Below are positions 13,701 through 25,526 of a DNA stretch of 64,000 nucleotides, piece by piece; the first letter of the stretch is position 1, and every line of letters starts with the position of its first letter. The translations under genes were made by a program, and so were the position numbers. Under the pieces are notes generated by a model. It did not search any database. It saw only the letters and a list, made by a program, of their open reading frames with translations, and was not told where the DNA came from. Source of the DNA: Vicia villosa (Eukaryota > Streptophyta > Magnoliopsida > Fabales > Fabaceae); the NCBI RefSeq assembly GCF_029867415.1, contig NC_081183.1:54634336-54698335 (forward strand), written 5' to 3'.

Positions 13701-14838
13701 TGAAGGATAGAAAAACACTTAGAAAGGGGGGGTTTGAATAAGTGTGACTTTAAAAACTTGTAGGATAAAAACAATGAACACAATTATTTTTATCCTAGTT
13801 CGTTGTTAACGAAACTACTCCAGTCCACCCCATTAGAGTGATTTACCTTAACTGAGGATTTAATCCACTAATCCAACTGATTACAATGGTTATCCACTTA
13901 GAAAACTTCTAAGTCTTCTAGAGTATACAGATCACAACTTGATCACTCTAGGAATTCACCACTTAGAAAACTTCTAAGTCTTCTAGAGTCTACTGATCAC
14001 AACTTGATCACTCTAGGAACCTTTTACAAACAATGTAAAATAATGTTTACAAGAGTATAGATTGCTTCTAATAAAGCTATAATCACAACAGTGATATTTC
14101 TCTTAAGTTCTAAGTTTAACACTCACTAAATATTACAAGAGTTTGTGAGGTTGAAGATGAAGTTCGTGAGCTTTGAATTTGACAGCGTTTCAGTATTTTT
14201 CGCAAGTGTTATTTTGCTGCTTCTGATAAGAACTTCTATATATAGGCGTTGAGAGAAGATGATCGTTGGGTTGCATTTAATGCTTTACGTGAATAGTACA
14301 GCTTTGCATTTAATGTTTCACACTTTTGTCAACTACCTCGGGCCATGCTTTTGCTGCTTTTACTGACTTTGCCTTTTGTAGCTTCTAACGTTCCTTTTGT
14401 CAGTCAGAGATTAGACTTAATAGCGTGTCATCTTGTACTTGCTTCTGAACTCAGATTTGTAGATAACAACGTTTGAATTTCAGAGTCAACAGCTTGGTGC
14501 AGAGCATCTTCTTGTCTTCTGACTTTGAAGAGCTTGAGCGTGATACCATTCAGAACTTCAGTGCTTTTGCTTCTGACTTCATGTTCTTCTGATGCTTCAT
14601 AGTTCATGTTCTGATTCTGCTTGACCTTCTTCTGATGTCTTGCCAGAGCATGTTCTGATGTAGCCATCCAGAACCTTCTGAGTCAGTGCTTTTGAGCGCT
14701 GATTTGTGCATACTCTTTATGTATTTCCTGAAATGGAAAATGCAAAGGATTAGAGTACCACATTGTCTTATACAAAATTCATATATAATGTTATCATCAA
14801 AACATAGAATATTGATCAGAACAAATCTTGTTCTAACA
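13701..14838 (-). mobile_element. SIRE/Maximus-like copia solo LTR (1138 bp)
   Basis: Begins TGAAGGATAGAAAAACAC and ends TTGTTCTAACA on the + strand, with a perfect ATAAG duplication (13696-13700 and 14839-14843). It matches, over its full length, the 3' LTR at 41479-42617, whose adjoining purine tract shows that the family reads on the minus strand here. No internal region is present, so it is a solo LTR left by recombination. It sits inside the solo LTR 11493-15046 and is therefore younger than that. Confidence 0.93.
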
Positions 14839-15051
14839 ATAAGTTGATGTCGTTAAAGACTTATTGTATTGAAGTTGTTTGTTGAATAAAAATGCTAAAT
14901 GATTTGAAATTGAATAATTGTAATTCAGTTGCGTTATTAATAACAAGTTGTTGTTTTCAGTTGAAAATGTAGCATCCTGTTTATGTGTTGAAATTTTATA
15001 ACTCTGATTTTTATAATAAACTTGGGGAAGAAAATGGGGTGTTACAGATCC

Positions 15052-15739
15052 CCTAGATCTTTCATATGAAAATAAGCTTGAAGTTGTTGCCTAATGTGCT
15101 AGATCGTGACATGATCAGAACTGGTAATAATCATATCATCAACATAGATAAGTAGAAGAACAATACCATTTAATGTGCGATAAATGAACATGGATGAGTC
15201 AAATTTACTCTGAGTAAAAGAAAAACCGAATATAGTAATTCGAAACTTTTCAAACCATGCTCGTGGAGCTTGTTGTAATCTGTATAGAGAGCGTTTAAGC
15301 TTGCACACCCCTTCAAATGAGGAAGGCAGCTCTAGAGGAAGGGTCATATAAACATCTACTGCCAAGTCTCCATGAAGAAATGCATTCTTCACATCCATTT
15401 GAGTAAGTGGCCATCCTTGAGAGGCAGCAATAATCAAAATGGTTTGAATACTAATCATTTTCGCGACAGATGCAAAGGTCTCATCATAATTCACACCATA
15501 CTCTTATTTATTACCTTATCCAACCAATCGAGATTTGTATCGATTAAGAGTACCATCAGAATTCAGCTTTACCAAATACACCCATTTACTCCCAATAGGC
15601 TTACCTGAAGGTCAGGGAACAATGTCCCAAGTGAAATGTTCTTGAAGGGCTTATAGTTTATCGTTCATTGTCGTTACCCAACGAGCATCTTTAACTGCCT
15701 GAGAATATCAAGTAGGAATAGGTGTACCAGATAGAGTAG
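15052..15739 (-). pseudogene. Copia pol fragment: RT N-terminal part
   Basis: Minus strand. Shows KPIGSKWVY, NYDETFASVAKM, QMDVKNAFLHGDL, LKRSLYRLQQAPRAWF and the RT catalytic box YVDDMI, followed by a segment ending MKDLG at the insertion point. Stops interrupt the reading near 15500-15530 and again near 15090. The rest of RT lies at 10675-11492 beyond the solo LTR. Confidence 0.88.
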
Positions 15740-15959
15740 CTATAAGAAAAATAGGCTTATATCCATATCTATCAAGTAGAAGAGACACTCTTTATGAGCG
15801 TCATAGAGGTGCTGGTGCAGGCTCAAGTGACAGATCAGTGGCGAGAAGGACAAAGTAGGAGTGCGTCTGACATAAGCATGACCTAGTTTAAATCGTTCTA
15901 GAGGAAGAAAATCATTAAAAAAATCAACAAAAGTAACAAAATCAACTGAGGAAGGTTTA

Positions 15960-17333
15960 GTATTTTGGAAAAAAATGTTGATCAAAGGAAATAACATTCC
16001 TAGATATACGCAAGCCATGAGAGGTGGGAGCATAACACAAGCAGACTTTATAAGTTGTACTATAACCCAAAAATGCACACATAACTGATTGGGCACCAAG
16101 TTTTTTTCGTTCAGAAGGTGGAAGATGAACAAAACATACTCCACCAAATGGATAAAGATTAGTGTAATTAGGATGTGCATGAAAGATATGAAAATAGGGA
16201 GAATCAAGCCCAAGAACCTAAGAAGGAAGACGATTGATGAGAAAGAAAAGTGTAGACAAAGCTTCAACCAAAAATTGAGGAGGGACTGAGGCAGCAAGAA
16301 GTAAGGAACGTGTAACGTCAAGTAAATGACAATTTTTTTGTTATGCGATGCCATTTTGTTGAGGCATATAAGGACATGAACGCTGAGACAGGATGCCTTT
16401 TTGTTGCAAAAATTCTTGAAAAAGCATGACAAATATATTCCCCACCGGAATCCGTGCGTAATATCTTAATGCTGGTCTGAAATTGGTTTTCAACGTAAGC
16501 TAAAAATTTCCTAAACATTGCAAAAACTTCAGATTTAAAACGAAGAAAATAAACCCAAGTAAAATGGCTAAAATCATCAGTAAAGGTCACAAAATATTTA
16601 TATTTGGCATGAGATAAAATCGGAGACACGCCCCAAACATCACTATGAATAATTTTAAAACATTTTTCAGCAGGATGAGCATGGAAAGGAAAAGGAAGAG
16701 TTTTGCTTTTGGCAAGTTTACACACTGAACAATTAAAAGATAAGTCAACACTGATATTTTTGTGCCCCAATAAACCCGTTTTTATTAAATGAGACAAAAA
16801 ATAGAGTGTGGATGTCCTAATTTATTATGAAAATTCGTAAACGGATAGGAGACATCAATACAAGCAAAAGAAAAATTAGAGGAACGAAATTGGAGCAGAA
16901 ACAATCTGCCTACTTTAGGTCCCTTCGCGATCACTTTCCCCGACACTTGATCCTGCACAAAATTTCATTTACGAGAAAAACTAACACTATGGTTACTATC
17001 CACCAATTGGCCAACGAAAATTAAACTAGAGGAAATTCCTAGTTACACAAATACATTTTTAAATGAATGATTTATATCACCAACAGTAGAAATAGGCAGA
17101 GTGTTACCATCAACTATTTGAATGTTTTTGGTTCCCTTATAAGGATGGACATTTTGTAAGTGTTTAGGGGATCCATTCATATGATCAGAAGCCCCTGAAT
17201 CCATAAACCAAGGTGTTGAAGCACTAGTAGACTTACCCTGAATGCCCAAAGGTGATAGAGCTGAGAGAATAATATGTTGCACCTTCTTTGGAATCAATGT
17301 ATCATATGCATTAGCGATGGTAGGAGTAGACAA
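15960..17333 (-). pseudogene. Copia pol fragment: protease and integrase
   Basis: Minus strand. At 17043-17333 the aspartic protease is visible with WFMDSGASDHM. At 16318-16797 the integrase shows GLLGHKN, a CSVCKLAKS zinc-binding half, the core D in IIHSDVWG, the second D in LRTDSGGEY and a degraded PQQNG region near 16355. Several frame changes and stops separate these blocks (around 17040, 16800, 16400), so the gene is dead. Confidence 0.87.
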
Positions 17334-18167
17334 ACCAGCAACATGGGTAGTAGCTTGAAAGGCTAGGGTAGGACGCCGAGCAGGTCTCGTGGGGCACTCA
17401 GTAATAATGTGACCATGTTGTGTGCAGTAGTTGCAAAATTTCTTACTACAGCTGCAAGAACATTGGACACGCCGCGTATCACGTCTGTCGGGTGTATTTT
17501 AGGCTGAATAGGCGACTGTGAGAGCATCGGTAGTACTCTGGTCATGTGACATGCTGTTTTGGGTGAGTAGGCGTTGTTCTTCGTGAAAAAGTTCCCCGAC
17601 ACAAACTTCTAAATCAGGATCTGGATTATGATTCAATAAAGCTGGACGAGCCACTTCAAATTCTGCGTGAAGTTTCATAAGAAACTAATCGCGTTTGCTG
17701 ACTTTATAAATATTTTGAACAGCTGCAAGAGATGTTTTAGGAACATCATCATGCAATATCTCCGAGTGTTCAACCCATAAATTTAGAAAACCAGAGTAGT
17801 AATCTTGAATAAAAAGAGAGCCTTGTCAATAATTTGCAATATATAGTTTGATTTGAAAGCGTTTCATTGCATTATTCTGATCGTATATAACCTTAAGGTG
17901 ATCCCACATGGCTTTGGCGGTCGAGAAGGAGTGCAAATTATTAACCATTTTAGGCTCAATGGAGGCAAGGATCCAAGAAATAATTTATGCGTTCTTTGTT
18001 TCCCATGTATCTGACGCAACCTTCTCGGTTGGAGCCTTCGAAGCCACGTTGTGATAACCAGGCATCCCTTTCCCTTTTACATAAATTTCAAATTGAAATG
18101 CCCACGAAGGATAGTTTTTCCAAGTAAATCAAACGCGAAAATTCTCTCTTTCCTTTTTTGAAGCCAT
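17334..18167 (-). pseudogene. Copia gag with CCHC zinc knuckle, degraded
   Basis: The start codon at 18165-18167 begins MASKKERENF. Downstream blocks are typical of plant copia gag (NYPSWAFQFEIYVKGKGMPG, AMWDHLKVIYDQNN) and a knuckle CNYCTQHGHIITEC (CX2CX4HX4C) near 17390-17440. At least five in-frame stops are present. The Ogre-like solo LTR inserted 10 bp from this start codon at 18178, cutting gag from its leader and promoter. Confidence 0.82.
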
Positions 18168-18465
18168 GAAACCAAGCTGTCATACCCCAAAATTTTCCCA
18201 TCTTATTTCTCTTAAATCAAACTCATATCAAAGTTCAAGACTCAAAGACACCCCTCCTAAACAATGGTTCAAGGAAGTAGGGTTTTGATTTCTCTGAAGA
18301 AAATCAATGAATCAAAGGTCCCAAGGCATTTCATATGGCTTATGATGTTTCAAACTACCCCCATGACAAAATTCAGGCTCTAATTCAAAGGATTGATCAC
18401 TCAATTGCTCAGGAAGTCAACAGTCGATTAGTTTGACCTAAAAGTCAACTGTGGTCAAAGTACAG

Positions 18466-21400
18466 TGTAGCGGTAAAAATGTGACTCGACGCGTTTTCGC
18501 GCATTCGAAGTACAACAGAGTTGCCACCGAACTTTATTTATTCCAAAAGGAAAGGGAAAATATCGATAAAACCCACGGATAAAAAGAAAACGGATAAGAT
18601 GGTCATCGCAACCAAATTTAGGTTCGGGAGTCGGTTAAGCAAGGGGAAGGTATTAGCACCCCTCACTTCCATCGTACTCGATGGGACCCATTTAGTTAGT
18701 TTAGTGTTTGAGTGTTAGCGTAATGTTTGTGTTCTTTAGCTTAGTAATTGATAAAAGATAAAAGAAATTGTTTTTTAGGGTTTTCTATTATTGTGAAGAA
18801 AAAGAAAAGGTTTTTTATTATTATGCTCGCCAAGACGTTTGTATCTTGTGCCTACGTATTCCCTAGTGCAATGGGAAAGTCAGAGCAATCGTAGTTCGGG
18901 CCAAGAACCACGAAAAGTTTGTTGGTTGATTTTAGCGAGAGGTACTCGATCGCTTTCAAATGGAAATACTACGCGCACATGGATATGAGATCACTACAAG
19001 AATGGATGACTAAATCAAGATAAAACAAGATTTTGGCCATCATCGCATTCGAGTGGAAGATATTCGATCTTCACATGTGGAAGTATGTTCGTATTCGAAA
19101 TTGACTAAGTGTCTCATTTATGAAAAGAGTTTTAAGAGCCATAAGGCAAAAAAGGTTTGAATGAAATTGAAGATGTGTTCTTATAAAGGGACGTTTAGCA
19201 AAGGATTGAGCATAGGTGTTCACCTAGCGCGTCTTTACCCAAGGTATTGAACATGAGCGAGCCCCATTGTCACTTGTTGTCCTTGTAAATTAACGTATTT
19301 TAATTCGAAAGATCAAGGTATTCAAGAGGTGTGCACTTCTTGTCACAGGATCTTTCGGTTTGATTAATGTGTTTTGATTCAAAGGATCAAGGTATTCAAG
19401 AGGTGTTCACTTCTTGTCACTTGATCGCTTTGATTTGATTAAGGTGTTTTAATTCAAAAGATCAAGGTATTTAAGAGGTGTTCACTTCTTGTCACTTGAT
19501 CACTTTGATTTTATTAATGTATTTTAATTCAAAAGATCGAGGTATTCAAGATGTGTGCACTTCTTGTCACTCGATCTTTCGGTTTGATTAATATGCATTG
19601 ATTCAAAGGACCAAGGAATTCAAGAGGTGTTCACTTCTTGTCACTTGATCACTTTGATTTGATTAAGAAAGGTTTTAAAAAAGGTGTTAATCCAAAAGAA
19701 TCAAGGTATTCAAGAGGCGTACACTTCTTGTCACTCGATCTTTCGGTATGGTTTAAAGAATTTTTGTAAAGAAGACTCGACGTTGGATCGAGAAATTATT
19801 TGCAACGACTTGGCGTTGGACCAAGGTTTATTGACTTTTGGATCGAGATTAATCTAATATTTTTGGTATTTTAATAATAAAAGAGAAAATAAAAGTCTAA
19901 TCAAAACATTTTTTTTATTTTTTAATAATAAGAAAATTAAAGTAAAATAAATTAGAAGAAATCACCAAAACAAAAATAAAGATAGTGTAGCATTATAAAT
20001 GAATTGGGCCTAAAAGCAAGTCTGACAACAAATTATATCATAACCCAGGGGGGGTGTATGCGGCCAGATTGGGGTGCCAAATGAAAACGAAACCGGGCTT
20101 TAGTCAAATAAGCCCAATATCAAATAAGCAACAAAAACCCTAATCCAAAAGGAGAGAACCAGTCGTTCCTTCTGTTTCAACAAGAAAAAAAACGTTCTCT
20201 CCATCCTCTCTTTCACGCATTCATGACTCTCCTATCTCTGAACAAACAAACGCAAAACAACAAAAACAAAAAAACGGCTTATGCTCATGAACGTGAACCT
20301 GTGAACCTCTCTCAATCTCTATCTCTCTCGCGGTCTCGCATCTCTCTCGATTTCGTTCTCTCAATCTCTCGAATTTCTCGGTACTTTCTCAGTCAATCTC
20401 TCACTTGCCATGGCTCATGAATCAACACGAACAACAAACAAAACCCGGTCCCCAACAATCCCTAAACCCCAGTTTTCATTACAATTCAAGTATTACAGTT
20501 TACATTGAGAAATTGAAAGCAACGCGGAATAACAAATAAATGAAGAAGCAACCCGGTATACCTCTAAACTTTGATTTCTTCACTTCTCGTCACCGTTCTT
20601 CTTCTGCCTCCTTTGTGTGCTACGGTTTTTCGTTGTTGTGCGGCTGAGCTTATGAATATGTGAGTATGGAGGGTTGGTCTGTGAGTATTGTTCTGTTGAA
20701 GGTTTGTGATGTGTATGGTGTAAGTTTTTGTGAACCGTGTGGTGGTTATGAAGTATAAAAATGGAGGAGTTTGAGTAGGATTTGCAGAGAATTTGAGTGG
20801 TTGATGATGATGAACGTTGAGTGATGTTGTGGAGGGTTGGTGCGGTTTAAACGAAACCTTATAGTGTATAAGGTTGGTTGGATATGCTGAAGGTTTGATG
20901 TGGTGAGGTTTCAAGGTAGTGTGGGTTTGTGTTGTTTTGACAGAGTTTTACTGATTTTTCTCCTCCTTATCTTGTTGTTCGGTTCTGAATTTATAGAGGG
21001 ATTGAGGGGATTTTTGGGGGGAAAGTTTGGTGAGATTTGATCACTTTGGTTAACCGATATATAGCCTTTCTTATGCAGGTTGTGGTATGAACATTTTGGT
21101 GCAAGCTTTGGAGTATTGTGTGCAGCAAATAGCAGGATTTTGCAGGGCATTTGGACTGTTGTATTTGTCATGGCATGGACAGGAGGATGCAGAAACGTGG
21201 GATAGAGAAAGATGAAGGAGGACCTTTTTGTTTGACTATTTTTGTTTAATTTTTTTTTTGTGTGTGTAATGGACTGAAATAGTGTTAAATGGGCTGTAAT
21301 GTGAAATCGGCCTAACCCACACAAGTTTCTACTTTTTTTTTGTTATACAATTTTTTGACTAAAAAAGAAAAAGAATTAATCTAAATTGATATAAAAAATA

Positions 21401-21730
21401 AAATTAATAAATAAAAAAAGTTTAAACTAAAATCTAAAATTAATCATTTTTTTTTACTTTTTAAAAATAATTAAACTAAAAAATAAAATAAACACTTTAA
21501 AAAGATAATAATAAAAATAGATATATTTAACGTAAAAAAAAATGAAAATTTTGGATAAATACTTAATTCGAATGAAAAAACATGCAAATATACAAAAATG
21601 CAAGGTGTTTAGTCAACTTTAATAAAAAGTCGATATGCAACGATGCGATATGAACGATGAACGCACATGAAGTATGAATGTGACACGCTCAATATGAACT
21701 AAATGTGTAGGTCAAAAATTGGGGGCGACA
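18466..21730 (-). repeat. 3' LTR of the non-autonomous Ogre-like element
   Basis: Starts TGTAGCGGTAAAAATGTGAC, ends GGGGGCGACA. The adjoining interior (21731 on, minus strand AAATAGGGGCATC) is the likely polypurine tract. A TATAAA on the minus strand at 20990-20995 is a possible promoter, about 740 bp into the LTR. ORFs of 116 and 137 codons occur here and again in the other LTR; they look like chance readings. Confidence 0.9.
19300..19745. repeat. 75-bp tandem array inside the LTR
   Basis: About six units of 74-75 bp (last spacing 90), each with GATCAAGGTATTCAAGAGGTG followed by CACTTCTTGTCAC. Unit starts are near 19311, 19385, 19460, 19535, 19609 and 19699. The same array is at 26362-26807 in the other LTR. 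Confidence 0.9.
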
Positions 21731-22009
21731 GATGCCCCTATTTAAGTTTCTTATATCGAAGATGTGAAGAGACTTAAATACAAAGTACACAATTTTTGTC
21801 CTAAGATCGCCGCAACAATGCTTATGACATGAATGAAATGGACACTTTTTTGAATGCAATATGATATGAGACACTCTGAATTCTGTGGGGAAAAAGGCTT
21901 GAAACAAGCAATCACACGAAAGACATTCACGAGTAAAACATAGATGAATCTAACAAAGGTAATCAGGGTAAAGCGTGTTTTAACTTCGGGAAAATGATAC
22001 ATGAGATGC

Positions 22010-22930
22010 CCAAGATAAAACATGAACGAAGCTGCATTAAATGACGATCAAGGTAAAACATGATCGAGGTTGTATTAAATGATAATCAAGGTAAAACATG
22101 ATCGAGGAACATCATCAAAGGACAGTCAAGGTAAAACATGATTGAGGGACATCAAGATAAAACATGACTGAAGAAACATCAAGATAAAACATGATTGAAG
22201 GACATCAAGATAAAACATGACTGAGGAACATCAAGATAAAACATGATCGAAGACAACCAAGATAAAACATGACTGACTCAAGTGTTAAAGGGAATCAAGA
22301 TAAAACATGACCGAAGAAACATCAAGATAAAACATGACTGAAGACCATCAAGATAAAACATGACTGAAGCACATCAAGATAAAACATGAATGAAGAGCAT
22401 CAAGATAAAACATGACTGAAGACAACCAAGATAAAACATGATTGAAGAACATCAAGATAAAACATGACTGGCGAACATCAAGATAAAACATGACTGAAGA
22501 CAACCAAGATAAAACATGATTGAAGAACATCAAGATAAAACATGACTGGAGAACATCAAGATAAAACATGACTGACTCAAGTGTTAGATAGCAACCAAGA
22601 TAAAACATGATCGAAGACAACCAAGATAAAACATGATTGAAGAACATCAAGATAAAACATGATCGAAGACAACCAAGATAAAACATGACTGAAGAAAATC
22701 AAAGGACAATCAAGGTAGAACATGATTGAAGAATATCAAAGGACAATCAAGGTAAAACATGATTGAAGAAACAAAGGCAATCGAGGTAAAACATGATTGG
22801 ACTTTGAAAAGGAAATATTAGAGACATTCAAGATAAAACATGACTGAAACGACACCAAAGACAATCACGATAAAACAGGATTGGACTTCGAGAACAAAGT
22901 ATCAGGGACACTCAAGGTAAAACATGAATG
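22010..22930. repeat. Tandem array of ~26-38 bp units, about 30 copies
   Basis: Each unit centres on CAAGATAAAACATGACTGAAG with variants (GGTAAAACATG, ATCGAAG, ATTGAAG). Spacing is mostly 25-28 bp in the middle and longer at the edges. Larger multi-unit blocks are repeated near 22425-22560. It fills almost a quarter of the element's interior. A 112-codon minus ORF here is a by-product of the repeat. Confidence 0.93.
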
Positions 22931-25500
22931 AAGAGAAGTTTGACAAGTAAGTTGGATTTAGACCATAAGGTAAGATATTAAAAATAACAAGACACGAGAT
23001 AGTTCGCATGAATATGTATGATATATGATTCTTTCAATGCATGAAATATGAATGCAATGCAAAGCAACTGGTTATGATAACCGAGGCAGACTTTTTTTGA
23101 GAGGGTAGATTGGAACTCTGATTCCTCAACACAAGAACATTGCCAACTCTGTTATGGCTAAACATGGTCTTGTCACACTAATGATCCTTTTGAGAAGGAC
23201 TGATAAAATGCTTGGGGATTACTGAAGGAAACTGCCCCTGATTGACTGATTGTTAACTGATCCTTGCTTCAGTTCTTGAAATGAATGTTGGTAACACTTG
23301 CCCCAGTATAAGTCTTGAACAACAGGATCTTGAAGTAACGTGCCCCTTGATAGGATCACTGATCAAGTTTCTCAACTGTTTGAACTTCCTAAAAGATGAG
23401 TACTTGCAGATAAAATGTTCATTCAAAAATGGTAATTTTAATGCAACGCTCAAAGCATATTTTGAAATCAAAATCATTGTAGGAATGATATTATTGATGT
23501 AAAGCAAATGAATCAAAGGTCCAAACACAATGGTCTTGACATTCAAAGTGATGGATAAAGCAAAAGGTATGGTTAAACAAACAATTTGCAAAGATCTTTA
23601 GGAGTCAGGTTAACGCAACCTTGTTATAGTATGCTTTCAAAATAAACCTTGCTTCAATTAGGTCTTTTGAGGGTTGTAACGTGGCTTGGTTCACGGTTTT
23701 AGAAACAAAGGATATAGGTTCAAAGTATATCTGTACCCACCCCATTCTTCGCGATGATCTCCAAATTCTACGCTCAGTTAACTCAAACTATGCATTCAGG
23801 TTCCAAAAGGCTTTTGGAATTGCACCTATGATAATGATGATGACTCGAAAGTCAAGGGAATCTTTGAAATGGCAGTCACTTCTTCCTTTTTGATAGTCAC
23901 AACTTTTTATTGTTGTTTAGGATTTTATTGACTTATCTTTTTTCTTTTGATATCCCTAACTTTTGCCTAAACTGTTTCATTTGAGATTACAGCTAGCGGG
24001 ATGCCCCGGTTTTGCCTAAGTCTCCTTCATAGGTTTTGACTTAGCGGGCTTTTTTTCTTTGAATATTTTTTTGTTATCGGGAAGATAGTGACTGCCTTGA
24101 TAATGATTAATGATAACCATCTTTGTTGCTTTTGATTGAAACCCTTATTGAAAGGTGTACTTAATGATTCTTTTGAAATTGACTGCATAACCAAATTAAC
24201 TGAGAACTACCCTGCCCTAGGTTAAAAAAAATATGGGTTTTTTCGTACAGAAAGAAACACCAACTTCTAGGCTCAAAGGGGTTGACGAGGGATTAACTTC
24301 CTTATTTCTCCAGTGTTTGGGAATGGAAACAATGCCTGTACATCATCAGCAAATTTTTATTCGAAAGCATACTATTCAACAATTTGGGTATTTTGTTTTC
24401 ATCACCCTCCCTCCAATCTTTGCATAAAACACAAGTTTGATAAAGAAAATGAAGAAGAGATATATTTTTTATTTTTTTGAAAGATAAAGCATAAAGAAAC
24501 ACACAATGGATGTGAATGGATTGATTCAAATATGCAATGCTCATTTCATTAAAATTAACATTTTGAAACAAACAACATTCAATGCAGCACACAGTACCAA
24601 CAAGGGAATTGCAAACAGTAAGGAAACATGGCCTAGTGAAATAATCAGTGACGAGGATGATCCATCATATCTGATATATTGGCTCTTCAATTGGATAAAT
24701 TCCACTATTAGAAAATCTTGGCCTCAATGAAGTTCTTCCATAGTCTTCATATTCATGCCTCCAGTTCAATGTGTTGAGGAATCAACTTAACGGTAGACGG
24801 ACCACTTGAGGATGAAGACAGACGACATGATTCTTTTGTTGACAACTTGAATGTATGAAGGCAAATGCGTGATTTTTTTATTTTTACATGCAGGAATGAT
24901 GCAATGTCATATGATATGGAATGCAACACGATGATATATAAAGACTGAATTAAAATGATAATTGTAAATGAATAAAAGAACCTACTGAGGAAAGCTTCTT
25001 ATAATAGGACAGTTCTATATTCTTTACCCAAGAATTCCCTCACAAGGTTAGCTCTAAGGTTTTTGATAGTAGATATACCTACATCACCATAGATGGAACG
25101 GGTTCTAAAGGTCCTTGGAGTTAGCGACGAAATCAGATTTCTGCCATGCGATGGGCGAACCATCTTATGACAAACTTCATGAATAAGTCTCCTCCAAGTG
25201 GGGTTTTCGTATTAGCCATTCAAGGTGTTCACCTTGGGGACTAACACTACACAACCACCTCCTAACTTATGTTTTTCTCTTGTTTTTCAAAGCTCGGGTT
25301 GAGAGCTTCACTCAAGTATCATTCCCATACCCACAATTGAGTATATACAGAAATAAATAAAAAGCGGTAAAGCAAGAGTAAAGAAACATAAATAATTCAA
25401 GAATAAATATAAAGAACATAAACATAAAAAACACAAGAATAAACAAACAAAAAAACACTCAAACATAAAACAAACTAAACTAGGGTTGACTCTCTTAGGA

Positions 25501-25521
25501 TAATCCCCAGAAGAGTCGCCA
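25501..25521 (-). other. tRNA-Arg type primer-binding site of the non-autonomous element
   Basis: Minus strand reads TGGCGACTCTTCTGGGGAT, five bases inside the right LTR. It is almost the same as the Ogre site at 51658-51675, and this tRNA-Arg site is a known Ogre hallmark. Confidence 0.85.
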
Positions 25522-25526
25522 CTTTC

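Larger units (their letters stand above)
11493..15046 (+). mobile_element. Solo LTR (Ty3/gypsy-like) inserted in copia RT
   Basis: Starts TGTAACGCCCC and ends GGGGTGTTACA, flanked by a perfect GATCC duplication (11488-11492, 15047-15051), which proves an LTR-type insertion. Removing the nested LTR at 13701-14838 plus its duplication leaves about 2.4 kb. No coding region, primer site or second LTR is seen, so it is best read as a solo LTR; a small non-autonomous element is possible. TTG/GTT-rich low-complexity sequence fills 12700-13300. Lineage not assigned; orientation is taken from the TGTAACGCCCC start. Confidence 0.85.

Noticed and set aside
15740..16432. 230-codon hydrophobic minus ORF as a membrane protein
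   Set aside because: It is an out-of-frame reading of the copia integrase region; the true frame shows integrase motifs with stops.
20564..21324. Two minus-strand ORFs of 116 and 137 codons that recur almost unchanged at 27626-28386
   Set aside because: They lie inside the two LTRs of one young element, so identity comes from LTR duplication, not from selection. The proteins show no known motif.
22348..22686. 112-codon ORF with repeated FILMFFNHVLSWLSS-like peptide
   Set aside because: It is the reverse reading of the tandem array; the peptide period follows the DNA repeat.
22010..22930. CRISPR-like array
   Set aside because: Units are contiguous variants without unique spacers, in a plant retroelement.
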